The position numbers and the translations under genes are program-made. From contig NZ_JAHVJR010000003.1 in NCBI RefSeq assembly GCF_019801175.1, forward strand, positions 408,641-472,640: a stretch of DNA of 64,000 nucleotides, given 5' to 3'. This DNA is from Vannielia litorea. GTDB lineage: Bacteria > Pseudomonadota > Alphaproteobacteria > Rhodobacterales > Rhodobacteraceae. Below are positions 42,343-51,036 of this stretch, piece after piece. Every line of letters starts with the position of its first letter. The stretch's first letter is position 1. The notes under the pieces are model-generated. The model did no database searches, was not told the origin of the DNA, and was given only the letters and a program-made list of their open reading frames with translations.

Positions 42343-43274
42343 AGCGCGGCCAGTATGGTGCGGGCCTTGGCTTCGTCGCGCTTCATCTGCTCGATCAGGG
42401 CGGGCAGGCCATCGAACTTGGCCTCGGGTCGCAGAAACTCGACCAGCCCGATGGAGAGGTGGGCATCATATAGGTCGCCGGAGAAGTCGAAGAGATAGGT
42501 CTCTAGGTTGGGCGCGTCGCCCTCGAACATCGGGCGGATGCCGAGCGAGGCGACCCCTTGATGCTGGCCCTTGTGAGGGCCGCCCAATACCTCGACCAGC
42601 ACGGCGTAGACGCCGAAGGCAGGGCGGTGGAGGCGGGGCAGGCCCATGTTGGCAGTGGGGTAGCCCAACTCGCGGCCGCGCTTGGCGCCGTGGATCACCG
42701 GCCCTTCTATGCGGTGCCAGTGGCCCAACATGGCCGCCGCCTCGCGCGGGCGGCCCTCGGTGAGTGCCTCGCGGATGGCGGTGGAGCTGATCTCGCCCAC
42801 GCCGGGCAGGCTCTCGATTTCGGCCACGGTCACGCCAAAGCCCAGAGATGTACCATCGCGGGCCAGTGTTTGGACATCGCCGGCGCGGCCCTTGCCATAG
42901 CGAAAGTCGGCGCCGACGGTCACATTGGCCGCGCCGATCCCCTCAGCGAGCACTGTGCGGCAGAAGGCCTCGTCGGTCAGCGAGCGGAAGGCCTCGTCGA
43001 ACGGCAGTTCGACCAGAAGGTCGACGCCGAGCTTGGCCAGCCGGTGCGCGCGGGCCACGGCATTCATCAGGCGAAAGGGAGGGGCAGCGGGCTGGAACAC
43101 CTCGCGCGGGTGCGGCTCGAAGGTGAGCACACCCAGCGGGGCATCGGGGGCCGCCGCACGGGCCTGCCGCAGCACCGCCTGGTGCCCGAGATGGACACCA
43201 TCGAAGTTGCCGATCGCGAGGCTTGCGCCGCGCAGGTCTGGGCTGATCTCGGAGAGTTGGCGTGCAGTCCGCAT
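42339..43274 (-). CDS. ribF: Bifunctional riboflavin kinase / FAD synthetase
   Basis: 311 residues. The N-terminal FAD synthetase (nucleotidyltransferase) half has IGNFDGVHLGHQAVL and FEPHPREVF; the C-terminal riboflavin kinase half has GRELGYPTANM and YAVLVEV. It makes FMN and then FAD, supplying cofactors to the many flavoproteins of this locus. ATG 43274 is the conserved start. Confidence 0.95.
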   Translation of the reverse strand: MRTARQLSEISPDLRGASLAIGNFDGVHLGHQAVLRQARAAAPDAPLGVLTFEPHPREVFQPAAPPFRLMNAVARAHRLAKLGVDLLVELPFDEAFRSLTDEAFCRTVLAEGIGAANVTVGADFRYGKGRAGDVQTLARDGTSLGFGVTVAEIESLPGVGEISSTAIREALTEGRPREAAAMLGHWHRIEGPVIHGAKRGRELGYPTANMGLPRLHRPAFGVYAVLVEVLGGPHKGQHQGVASLGIRPMFEGDAPNLETYLFDFSGDLYDAHLSIGLVEFLRPEAKFDGLPALIEQMKRDEAKARTILAAL

Positions 43275-43331
43275 GGGCCCTGAGGTAGCGCCGGGGGCAG
43301 AGGAGCGCAAGCGGGCGCGGAGGATGGCGCG

Positions 43332-43916
43332 TCAGCCGGGTTTGTGAGTTGTCGGCGCGAGGCTCAGCAGGCCGGCGGGGTCGCAGAGTTCACGGGCGCC
43401 GGGGTAATCCTCGGGTGGAATCACGGTGAAGGGGATGCGGTACAGCAACTCACCCTCGACGCTGGCCTGCATCACCCAAGTGCCGGTGACGGCCTCGTAT
43501 GGAAAGTCGAAGCGATAGAGGTGAGTGGAATGGGCATCGTCGGAATAGGTCGCCCGCCAGCTTTGGCTGGCAGTGCCACGGCCGGGGAAGGGCGGGTGGA
43601 AGACCTCGAAGGTAGCGTTGGAGATGGTGACGCCATCGGCAGCCCTCGCCCGCACGCCAAAGCCTAGACCCATCAGCGCGGGCACGACCTGCCCGAGCGG
43701 GGTGAGTTCTGGCGGGATGTCGAATACATCCACCGCACCGCGGTCGGTGTCAGGCGCGTCAATCGAGCCGGTGATCTCGACCGCGCAGTTGAGCCCATAG
43801 GTGACATCGGCCACGAGGGCGCTGTTGATGTAGAGGTCGGCAGAGGTTTCCTGCGCCGCGGCAGGCAGTGCGGCGAGGCAGGCGGCAGAGAGCAAGAGGG
43901 CAGCGGTGCGGCTCAT
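43332..43916 (-). CDS. Exported DUF3859-type protein, paralog B
   Basis: 194 residues with a signal peptide (about 1-21). DUF3859 pattern: ADVTYGLNCAVEI near the N-terminus, FEVFHPPFPGRG in the middle, and LYRFDFPYEAVTGTWVMQA later. Two Cys could form a disulfide. Function unknown; periplasmic beta-sandwich by pattern. ATG 43916 overlaps the stop of paralog A (ATGA). Confidence 0.82.
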   Translation of the reverse strand: MSRTAALLLSAACLAALPAAAQETSADLYINSALVADVTYGLNCAVEITGSIDAPDTDRGAVDVFDIPPELTPLGQVVPALMGLGFGVRARAADGVTISNATFEVFHPPFPGRGTASQSWRATYSDDAHSTHLYRFDFPYEAVTGTWVMQASVEGELLYRIPFTVIPPEDYPGARELCDPAGLLSLAPTTHKPG

Positions 43917-44512
43917 CCTGCGGGCTCCGTAGGTGCTGTGCCCAGGCTCAGAACAGGCGCATCGGCGCAGTCCGGCGCGGGGCCTTTGTAGGCCGCGGAT
44001 GCCACCACCTCGAATGTCACGGAATAGAGCAACCTTCCCTCCGCCATCGCTTCCATCCGCCACAGGCCGGGGACGGCCTCGTGCGGCATGTCGAAGCTGT
44101 AGATATGGGTCATGGGGGCACCCGGCGCAATGGAGGAGGCAAAGCTCTGCTCACGGGTGCCGGTGCCCGGGAAGGGCGGATGCAGGCTGTGAACGGTCAC
44201 GGCGAGCCTGTGCTGACCTTCCCTGGCCCAAACCCGGACACCGAAACTGGCGCCGAGCGTGGCCGGAACGCTGCGGCTCTCCACGAAGCGCGGCTCGCCC
44301 TCGAAAATCTCGATCCGCCCGTTCTCGGTGCCGGGCGCCTCGCGGGAGCCGATGATCCGGAGCGGGCAGACGAGGCCAAACTCAAGTGCGGCGAGGCGGC
44401 TGCTGTCCATCTCGACAGGGGATTGGGCAGGGGCGGCGGGGGCACAAAGCAGAAGGGCGGCAAGGGCCAGCCCGGCTCTCGCCGCCCCTGATGTCAAGCC
44501 GGAGGCGCTCAC
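43913..44512 (-). CDS. Exported DUF3859-type protein, paralog A
   Basis: 199 residues, signal peptide about 1-29. It shares the layout of paralog B: LEFGLVCPLRII, VHSLHPPFPGTG, IYSFDMPHEAVPGLWRMEA and a C-terminal Cys. The pair clearly arose by tandem duplication and then diverged. The start overlaps the pckA stop (ATGA), so PEP carboxykinase and the two exported proteins are expressed from one transcript. No functional link is known. Confidence 0.82.
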   Translation of the reverse strand: MSASGLTSGAARAGLALAALLLCAPAAPAQSPVEMDSSRLAALEFGLVCPLRIIGSREAPGTENGRIEIFEGEPRFVESRSVPATLGASFGVRVWAREGQHRLAVTVHSLHPPFPGTGTREQSFASSIAPGAPMTHIYSFDMPHEAVPGLWRMEAMAEGRLLYSVTFEVVASAAYKGPAPDCADAPVLSLGTAPTEPAG

Positions 44513-46107
44513 CCGATGGCGACGGCCTTCACGTCGTCGTCGATGTAGGCGTCGTATTGGGCGAAGTTCTCGGCGAACATTTCGACCAGCTTCTTGGCCT
44601 GCGCGTCATAGGCGTCCTTGTCGGCCCAGGTCGAACGCGGGTCGAGCAGGGCGGCATCGACGCCAGCCACGGTCACGGGAACCTGGAAGCCGAAGTTCTC
44701 GTCCTTGCGGAACGTCGCCTCGTGCAGCGAGCCGTCGAGCGCGGCGGTGAGCAGGGCGCGGGTGGCCTTGATCGGCATCCGGTTGCCGGTGCCGTAGGCG
44801 CCGCCGGTCCAGCCGGTGTTGACCAGCCAGCAGGTGGCGCCGTGGGTGTCGATCTTCTCACGCAGCAGGTTGCCGTAGACCTCGGGCCGACGTGGCATGA
44901 AGGGCGCGCCGAAGCAGGTAGAGAAGGTGGGCTCGGGCTCGGTCACGCCGCGCTCGGTGCCCGCCACCTTGGAGGTGAAGCCGGAGAGGAAGTGATACAT
45001 CGCCTGCGCCGGGGTCAGCCGGGCGATCGGGGGGAGCACCCCGAAGGCATCGCAGGTGAGCATGATGATGTTCTTGGGGTGGCCGCCAAGCGCTGTGTCG
45101 GAGGCGTTGGAGATATACTCCAGCGGGTAGGCGCAGCGCATGTTGGCGGTGAGGCTGTCATCCTCGAAATCGAGTTCCTTGGTCTCGGAATCGTAAACCA
45201 TGTTCTCGATGACGGTGCCGAACATCTCGGTCGTCGCGTAGATCTCCGGCTCGGCCTTGGGGCTGAGGTTGATCGTCTTCGCGTAGCAGCCGCCCTCGAA
45301 GTTGAAGGTGCCGCGATCCGACCACCCGTGCTCGTCATCGCCGATCAGCACGCGGTTGGGATCTGCCGAAAGGGTCGTCTTGCCGGTACCGGAGAGGCCG
45401 AAGAACACGGCGGCATCCACCGGGTTGCCCTCGGCGTGGTTGGCTGAGCAGTGCATCGGCATGATGCCGCGCTCGGGCAGCAGGTAGTTCAACAGAGTGA
45501 ACACGGATTTCTTGTTCTCGCCCGCGTATTCGGTGCCGCCGATCAAGATGAGCTTCTTGTCCAGGTTCAACGCGATCACGGTCTCGCTGCGGCAGTCGTG
45601 CCGGGCCGGATCGGCCTGGAAGCTGGGGCAGTTGATGACGGTGAACTCGGGCTCGAAGGTATCGAGCTCTTCGCGCGCCGGACGGCGCAGCATGTGGCGG
45701 ATGAAGAGCGAGTGCCAGGCCAACTCGGTGACCATACGCACATCGAGCCGCTGGGCCGGGTCGGCGCCCCCGAAAAGATCCTGCACAAAGTAGTCGCGGC
45801 CCTTCATGTGCTCGAGCATGTCGGCGTGGAGCGCATCGAAGCCCGCCTCGGACATCGGCGCGTTGTTCTCCCACCAGATGGTGCTTTCGGTCGCCGCCGA
45901 GCGGACCACGTGCTTGTCCTTGGGAGAACGGCCGGTGAACTTGCCGGTAGAGCACAGAAACGCGCCGCCCTTGCCCAGTTCGCCTTCACCACGCTTGATG
46001 GCCTCTTCGATGATGGCCGGTTCGATGAGGTTGTAATAGACGTTCCCCAGCCCTTCGATTCCTTGATCTTCCAAGCGTTTGGCGGGGTTGACGCGTCCGA
46101 TGGTCAT
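44509..46107 (-). CDS. pckA: Phosphoenolpyruvate carboxykinase (ATP)
   Basis: 532 residues. The kinase P-loop is FFGLSGTGKTTL, with the preceding MHCSANHAEG and following LIGDDEHGWSD metal/nucleotide contacts. It converts oxaloacetate and ATP to PEP and CO2, the gluconeogenic exit from acetyl-CoA-derived carbon. ATG 46107 has AGGAG and GAGAG upstream. The promoter region (46108-46461) is shared with the divergent chvI and holds two LacI-type dyads, which suggests carbon-source control. Confidence 0.97.
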   Translation of the reverse strand: MTIGRVNPAKRLEDQGIEGLGNVYYNLIEPAIIEEAIKRGEGELGKGGAFLCSTGKFTGRSPKDKHVVRSAATESTIWWENNAPMSEAGFDALHADMLEHMKGRDYFVQDLFGGADPAQRLDVRMVTELAWHSLFIRHMLRRPAREELDTFEPEFTVINCPSFQADPARHDCRSETVIALNLDKKLILIGGTEYAGENKKSVFTLLNYLLPERGIMPMHCSANHAEGNPVDAAVFFGLSGTGKTTLSADPNRVLIGDDEHGWSDRGTFNFEGGCYAKTINLSPKAEPEIYATTEMFGTVIENMVYDSETKELDFEDDSLTANMRCAYPLEYISNASDTALGGHPKNIIMLTCDAFGVLPPIARLTPAQAMYHFLSGFTSKVAGTERGVTEPEPTFSTCFGAPFMPRRPEVYGNLLREKIDTHGATCWLVNTGWTGGAYGTGNRMPIKATRALLTAALDGSLHEATFRKDENFGFQVPVTVAGVDAALLDPRSTWADKDAYDAQAKKLVEMFAENFAQYDAYIDDDVKAVAIG

Positions 46108-46461
46108 CGTTCTCTCGTGCTCCTGAGGCAAGCTCTGATCTGGGTGCCCGTCCCGGCCCCTCGCGGCCCGGAACGCCTCCCCGAGCATGGGGAAGTTCCG
46201 CCCCTATAACATGACATTTTTGCAAAGGAACCGGCGCAGGCGCGGCGTTAGCGCAACCACGGGCAGTTTAACGCAAACATCCGCCCAAGGGCGAGAATTG
46301 CGGCGCGCAGGTGATGCAAATTAGCCATTCGTTCTCACTTTTGCGGTTCATTAGAGGCCGCTGGAGCCGTTGATTCGCACTTAGTAGTTGATTCCAAAGG
46401 CCCGATTCGGGATGTTGAGGCAAAATAAGGCCAACGAGCAGTAACAATAAGGAATGCAGGC
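46108..46461. other. Divergent regulatory region between pckA and chvI
   Basis: 354 bp without a gene. It holds two dyads at 46247-46257 and 46266-46278 closer to pckA, and two direct GTTGATTC copies (46369-46376, 46387-46394; 18 bp apart) closer to chvI. The chvI ribosome-binding site is AAGGA near 46452. No convincing small ORF was seen. Confidence 0.6.
46247..46278. promoter_or_regulatory. Two LacI-type dyads upstream of pckA
   Basis: GTTAGCGCAAC (46247-46257) and GTTTAACGCAAAC (46266-46278) are near-palindromic with centres 20 bp (two turns) apart, about 150 bp upstream of pckA. Confidence 0.55.
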
Positions 46462-47163
46462 ATGTCGCGAATTGCCCTGGTCGACGACGACCGTAATATT
46501 CTGACATCGGTTTCGATGACTCTTGAGGCCGAGGGCTTCGAGGTCGAAACCTACAACGACGGTCAGACCGCGCTCGACGCGTTCAACAAAAAACTCCCCG
46601 ACATGGCGGTGCTCGACATCAAGATGCCCCGGATGGACGGGATGGACCTGCTTCAGCGCCTGCGCCAGAAAACGACCATGCCGGTGATCTTCCTCACCTC
46701 CAAGGATGACGAGATCGACGAGGTGCTCGGCCTGCGCATGGGCGCCGACGACTATGTGAAGAAGCCCTTCTCCCAACGTCTGCTGGTCGAACGCATCCGC
46801 GCCCTGCTGCGCCGCCAGGAGGTGATCTCTGGCGACGGCCCGACAGAGGCGGAGACCGCGCAGGTGATGGTGCGCGGCGAACTGGTGATGGACCCGCTGC
46901 GCCACGCCGTGACTTGGAAGGGCATGGACGTTTCGCTAACCGTGACCGAGTTCCTCCTGCTTCAGGCCCTCGCCCAGCGCCCCGGCTTCGTGAAGAGCCG
47001 CGACCAGCTGATGGACGTGGCCTATGACGATCAGGTTTATGTTGACGACCGCACAATCGACAGTCACATCAAACGCCTGCGCAAGAAGATGCGCTCGGTG
47101 GATGATGAGTTTTCCGCCATCGAAACCCTCTACGGCATCGGCTACCGCTACAACGAGGAGTAA
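46462..47163 (+). CDS. chvI: Response regulator ChvI
   Basis: 233 residues of the OmpR family. Receiver domain 1-120 with phospho-acceptor Asp52 in VLDIKMPRMDG and the conserved FLTSKDDE/VKKPFS segments; winged-helix DNA-binding domain 130-233 (YDDQVYVDDRTIDSHIKRLR, GIGYRYN). With ChvG it controls envelope and carbon responses in alphaproteobacteria. It starts the operon chvI-chvG-hprK-rapZ-EIIA-HPr. Confidence 0.96.
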   Translation: MSRIALVDDDRNILTSVSMTLEAEGFEVETYNDGQTALDAFNKKLPDMAVLDIKMPRMDGMDLLQRLRQKTTMPVIFLTSKDDEIDEVLGLRMGADDYVKKPFSQRLLVERIRALLRRQEVISGDGPTEAETAQVMVRGELVMDPLRHAVTWKGMDVSLTVTEFLLLQALAQRPGFVKSRDQLMDVAYDDQVYVDDRTIDSHIKRLRKKMRSVDDEFSAIETLYGIGYRYNEE

Positions 47164-47181
47164 GCGAGGCTCGGGCAGGAG

Positions 47182-48879
47182 ATGGCTCCCGTGCGGGATA
47201 CTGGCCAGACATATGAAGCGGATGTGGTCCTCGGCGAAGACTGGGAAAGCCCCCAGAGCGCCGACCATGCCATGCGTGAAAAGCGGGCGCGTCGGGGCTT
47301 CCTGACGCTCAACCGCTCGCCGCTTGCCCGCAAGATCATCACGTTCAACCTTCTGGGCCTGCTGCTTCTGGTGGCAGGCGTCTTCTACCTCAACCCGTTC
47401 CGCGACAGCCTCGCTTTGCAGCGCGAGTCCGGCCTTCAAGCCGAGGCTCAGCTGATTGCCGATGTGTTCGAGGTTCAGCTCGGCGGCGACCCTGTGGCGC
47501 TCGATGCCAGCGGGGTGGACGCGCAGGCGGTGGTCGACGGGCTCGATCTTTCATCTGGCGTCGAGGTTTTCGTATTCGGGCAGGAAGAGACCATTCTGGG
47601 TTCCACCGTCGGCAGCGAGAACCGGAGCGCGGTGACCCAAGCGCAGAAAGAGCGCCGCACGGTCATCACCGACTTCCTCAACGCGATCTGGGAGGGGATG
47701 TCTTCAATCTTCTCGACCCAGAGCGCCGACATTCCTGACGTCGACGCCGAGGGCCTCGCCCGCGCCATGGTGGCCGACGCCGCCACGGGCAAGACCACCG
47801 TGCGCACCGGCTCCAACGCCGCGGGTGGCACGATCTTTTCGGTAGCAACCCCGGTGATCGTCGGCAATCAGGTGGTGGGCGTGGTGGCCATCACTTCGGC
47901 GCAGGGCGAGATCGACACGCTGGTGCGCTCCGAGCGCGAGCAGGTGCTGCAGATGTTCGTCATCGCCATTCTCGTCTCAATCGGCCTGTCGCTGCTTCTG
48001 GCTTCAACCATCGCCAACCCCATTGCCGACCTCGCCTCCGCCGCTGAGATTGGCCGCGAGAAGGGTGGGCAGAAGATGAGCCCCAACAGGGTGCGCATCC
48101 CCGACCTCACCGGCCGCCCCGACGAGATCGGGCGCCTCTCGGGCGCGCTGCGGGGCATGGTGGCTGCGCTCTACGACCGGATCGACGCGAACGAACAGTT
48201 CGCTGCCGATGTCAGCCACGAAATCAAGAACCCGCTGGCCAGCCTGCGTTCCGCCGTCAGTTCGATGCGGGTCGCCAAGCGTGACGACCAGCGCCAGAAG
48301 CTGCTCGACGTGATCGAGCATGACGTGCGTCGCCTCGACCGCCTCGTTTCCGATATTTCCAATGCCTCGCGGCTCGACAGCGAGCTGGTGAAGGAAGAGG
48401 AGGAGAACTTCGACCTGCTGAAGATGCTGGGCAACCTGACCGAGTATCTCGGCGGCGAGGCGCAGCGGAAGGGCGTGGAGTTCATCACCGATGTACCCCG
48501 GCAGCCGATCCGGATCACCGGCCTCGAGGCGCGCTTGGCGCAGGTCTTCGTGAACTTGATAACCAACGCGCTCTCCTTCTGCGAAGAGGGCGATGCCGTG
48601 CGGGTCTGGGTCCGCCGACGCGAAAACCGCGTGCTGGTGGTGGTCGAAGACACCGGCCCCGGCATCCCCGAACAGGCGCTGACCAAGGTGTTCAACCGTT
48701 TCTATTCCGAGCGGCCCGAGGGCCAGTTCGGCGACCACTCCGGCCTCGGCCTTGCGATCTCCAAGCAGATCGTCGAAGCGCATGGCGGTGTGATCTGGGC
48801 CGAGAACATCCGGCCCACCCATGACGACATCACCTCCGAGCCGCTCGGCGCACGCTTCGTGGTGGGCCTGCCCGTCTGA
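47182..48879 (+). CDS. chvG: Sensor histidine kinase ChvG
   Basis: 565 residues. Cytoplasmic N-terminus, a membrane helix near 50-70, a periplasmic sensor of about 190 residues, a second helix near 255-278, HAMP, phosphorylated His346 in DVSHEIKNPLASLRS, then the ATPase domain (EDTGPGIPEQALTKVF, SGLGLAISKQIVEAHGG). ATG 47182 is close to AGGAG; a GTG at 47191 is better spaced and is the alternative start. It is 18 bases after chvI. Confidence 0.95.
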   Translation: MAPVRDTGQTYEADVVLGEDWESPQSADHAMREKRARRGFLTLNRSPLARKIITFNLLGLLLLVAGVFYLNPFRDSLALQRESGLQAEAQLIADVFEVQLGGDPVALDASGVDAQAVVDGLDLSSGVEVFVFGQEETILGSTVGSENRSAVTQAQKERRTVITDFLNAIWEGMSSIFSTQSADIPDVDAEGLARAMVADAATGKTTVRTGSNAAGGTIFSVATPVIVGNQVVGVVAITSAQGEIDTLVRSEREQVLQMFVIAILVSIGLSLLLASTIANPIADLASAAEIGREKGGQKMSPNRVRIPDLTGRPDEIGRLSGALRGMVAALYDRIDANEQFAADVSHEIKNPLASLRSAVSSMRVAKRDDQRQKLLDVIEHDVRRLDRLVSDISNASRLDSELVKEEEENFDLLKMLGNLTEYLGGEAQRKGVEFITDVPRQPIRITGLEARLAQVFVNLITNALSFCEEGDAVRVWVRRRENRVLVVVEDTGPGIPEQALTKVFNRFYSERPEGQFGDHSGLGLAISKQIVEAHGGVIWAENIRPTHDDITSEPLGARFVVGLPV

Positions 48880-48913
48880 CAGGCGCCCGGAGGCCAGCGC
48901 AGGACAGTCCCCG

Positions 48914-49378
48914 ATGGCCGGGCAGCAAAAAACCGAAGATCCCTTCTTTCATGCCAGCGCTGTGGCGTTCGGGGCGCGCGGGGTGCTGATCCTCGGACCA
49001 TCGGGAGCGGGCAAATCGGCCCTCGCGGTGGAGCTGGTCTCACGCGGGGCGCGGCTTGTTGGCGACGACAGGCTGATGATTTCAGGCGCGGGCGGCGTGC
49101 TGACCGCTCGGCCAAGGCCCGGCTTCGAGGGGCAGATCGAGTGCCGGGGCGTGGGCCTGCTCACCGTGCCGTCCGTGTCAGAGGCCGAGATTGTGCTGGT
49201 GGTGGATGCAGGCCGGGTTGAGCGTGACAGGCTGCCGCCAGCGCGCGAGATTTTCCTCTTCGGGTGCAGTCTTCCCTTGCTTCACCGCGCGGAGGGGGCG
49301 CAGTTTCCGGCAGCGGTGCAGCTGATGCTGACCGGCAGCCAAATCAACAGCGACCCCAAGGAGCCTCCGGCCCGATGA
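48914..49378 (+). CDS. hprK: Short HPr kinase/phosphorylase
   Basis: 154 residues, only the C-terminal kinase domain, as is normal in alphaproteobacteria. Walker A GPSGAGKSAL (28-37), Ser-kinase segments VGDDRLMI and ECRGVGLL. It phosphorylates Ser46 of the HPr encoded 2 kb downstream. It overlaps rapZ (ATGA). Confidence 0.95.
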   Translation: MAGQQKTEDPFFHASAVAFGARGVLILGPSGAGKSALAVELVSRGARLVGDDRLMISGAGGVLTARPRPGFEGQIECRGVGLLTVPSVSEAEIVLVVDAGRVERDRLPPAREIFLFGCSLPLLHRAEGAQFPAAVQLMLTGSQINSDPKEPPAR

Positions 49379-50334
49379 CCGACACGAGTGACACCGCCTC
49401 TGCCGAAACAGGCCTGCCGCATGGCGCGGCGGTGCAACGGCTGGTGCTGGTCACAGGTCCTGCAGGGGCGGGCCGCAGCACGGCGGTGAGGGTGTTGGAA
49501 GATCTCGGCTACGAGGCGATCGACAACCTGCCACTCTCTCTGATCCCGCGGCTGCTGGAAGGCGCGCCGCGCGGCGGAGCGCTTGCGCTGGGGATCGACA
49601 GCCGTAACCGTGAGTTCGACCCGCCGCACTTGCTCCACCTCCTCTCCCAGCTCGATGCCCGGCCCGACCTTTCGCACGAGGTTCTCTACCTCGACTGCCA
49701 GCCAGAGGTTCTGCTGCGCCGCTACTCCGAAACCCGCCGCCGCCACCCACTTGCCCCCTCCGAAAGCCCAGAAGAGGGCATCCGGCGCGACTTCGAGCTG
49801 CTCTCGGGCATCCGCGACCGCGCCGATGTGCTGATCGATACCTCGGATCTGTCGATCCATGACCTGCGTGAGGAGTTGGGGCGGCTGTTCTCGCTGGAGG
49901 CAACCGTGCGACTGGGGGTGGCGATCCAGAGCTTTTCCTACAAGCGCGGCCTGCCGCACGGGCTCGACATGGTGTTCGACTGCCGGTTCCTCAACAATCC
50001 GCATTGGCAGCCCGACCTGAGGCCACTCGATGGCCGCGATCCGGCCGTGGTGGCCTATGTCGAGGCCGACCCGCGCTTCGCGGAGTTTCACAACCGCGTG
50101 CGGGGGCTTGTAGACATGCTGCTTCCGGCCTTTGTAGAGGAAGGCAAATCGCACCTCTCGATCGGGTTCGGCTGTACCGGCGGCAAGCATCGCTCTGTTG
50201 CCCTCACGGAACGGTTCGGGAAAGAGCTTGCAGGTGCCGGATGGCGCGTGTCTATTCGGCATCGGGAAATCGAACGACGGGCAGGGGATCGGGCGGCAGG
50301 GCCGCCTTCCGTCATTTTGGGGAACAAGGCGTGA
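49375..50334 (+). CDS. rapZ: RNase adapter protein RapZ
   Basis: 319 residues. P-loop GPAGAGRST (28-36), DLGYEAIDNLP, and the C-terminal FGCTGGKHRSVALTE are family marks. In E. coli RapZ guides RNase E to GlmZ and senses glucosamine-6-phosphate; in alphaproteobacteria its target is less clear. The stop forms a GTGA overlap with the EIIA start. Confidence 0.95.
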   Translation: MTDTSDTASAETGLPHGAAVQRLVLVTGPAGAGRSTAVRVLEDLGYEAIDNLPLSLIPRLLEGAPRGGALALGIDSRNREFDPPHLLHLLSQLDARPDLSHEVLYLDCQPEVLLRRYSETRRRHPLAPSESPEEGIRRDFELLSGIRDRADVLIDTSDLSIHDLREELGRLFSLEATVRLGVAIQSFSYKRGLPHGLDMVFDCRFLNNPHWQPDLRPLDGRDPAVVAYVEADPRFAEFHNRVRGLVDMLLPAFVEEGKSHLSIGFGCTGGKHRSVALTERFGKELAGAGWRVSIRHREIERRAGDRAAGPPSVILGNKA

Positions 50335-50723
50335 TCGGTATCGTGATCGTGGCACATGGTGGGCTGGCGAAGGAATACCTCGCCGCCGTAGAGCACGTCG
50401 TGGGCGAGCAGGACGGAATCCGCGCCATCACGATAGCCGCCGACTGTAACAGGACCAACAAGCAGACCGAGATTTGCGCCGCCGCAGATGCGGTGGATGA
50501 TGGCTCTGGCGTGGTAGTGGTGACCGATATGTTCGGCGGCTCGCCCTCCAATCTGTCGTTGTTGGCCTGCCAGCCCGAGAACCGCAAGATTCTCTACGGC
50601 GCGAACCTGCCCATGCTGGTGAAACTCGCCAAATCCCGCCACCTCAGGGTGGAGGATGCGGTAAATTGCGCAATGGCGGCAGGGCGTAAATACATAAACA
50701 GCTATGACGGTGGAGTCGTCTGA
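50331..50723 (+). CDS. PTS mannose-type EIIA
   Basis: 130 residues of the EIIA-Man fold, with phospho-acceptor His9 in IVIVAHGGLA and VVVVTDMFGGSPSN. The start is GTG at 50331, which overlaps the rapZ stop and has GGGG upstream. No sugar-specific EIIBC lies here, so it probably acts in regulation (PTS-Ntr branch), receiving phosphate from HPr. Confidence 0.94.
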   Translation: MIGIVIVAHGGLAKEYLAAVEHVVGEQDGIRAITIAADCNRTNKQTEICAAADAVDDGSGVVVVTDMFGGSPSNLSLLACQPENRKILYGANLPMLVKLAKSRHLRVEDAVNCAMAAGRKYINSYDGGVV

Positions 50724-50735
50724 GGCGGAGTGGGG

Positions 50736-51005
50736 ATGTCGGTGCAACGCTTGGAAATCGTGAACGAAAAAGGGCTGCACGCCCGCGCATCTGCCAAGTT
50801 CGTCGAGACCGTCGAACAGTTCGACGCCGAGGCCGATGTGTCAAAGGACGGGCTCTCGACCGGGGGCGACAGCATCATGGGGCTTTTGATGTTGGCAGCG
50901 TCCAAGGGAACCTTTATTGAGGTCGAAACCCGCGGAGCCCAGGCAGAAGAGCTGGCAACCGCCCTTGCAGAGCTGGTGGCCGACAAGTTCGGCGAAGGCA
51001 TCTGA
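50736..51005 (+). CDS. ptsH: Phosphocarrier protein HPr (NPr)
   Basis: 89 residues. His15 in KGLHARAS is the EI-phosphorylated residue; Ser46 in GDSIMGLLML is the HprK site. ATG 50736 has GGAG at five bases. EI (PtsP) is not in the window. It closes the PTS branch and is followed by an acyltransferase gene. Confidence 0.96.
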   Translation: MSVQRLEIVNEKGLHARASAKFVETVEQFDAEADVSKDGLSTGGDSIMGLLMLAASKGTFIEVETRGAQAEELATALAELVADKFGEGI

Positions 51006-51036
51006 GAGACGAGAGCAGGGAGGCACGGCCCTCTTG

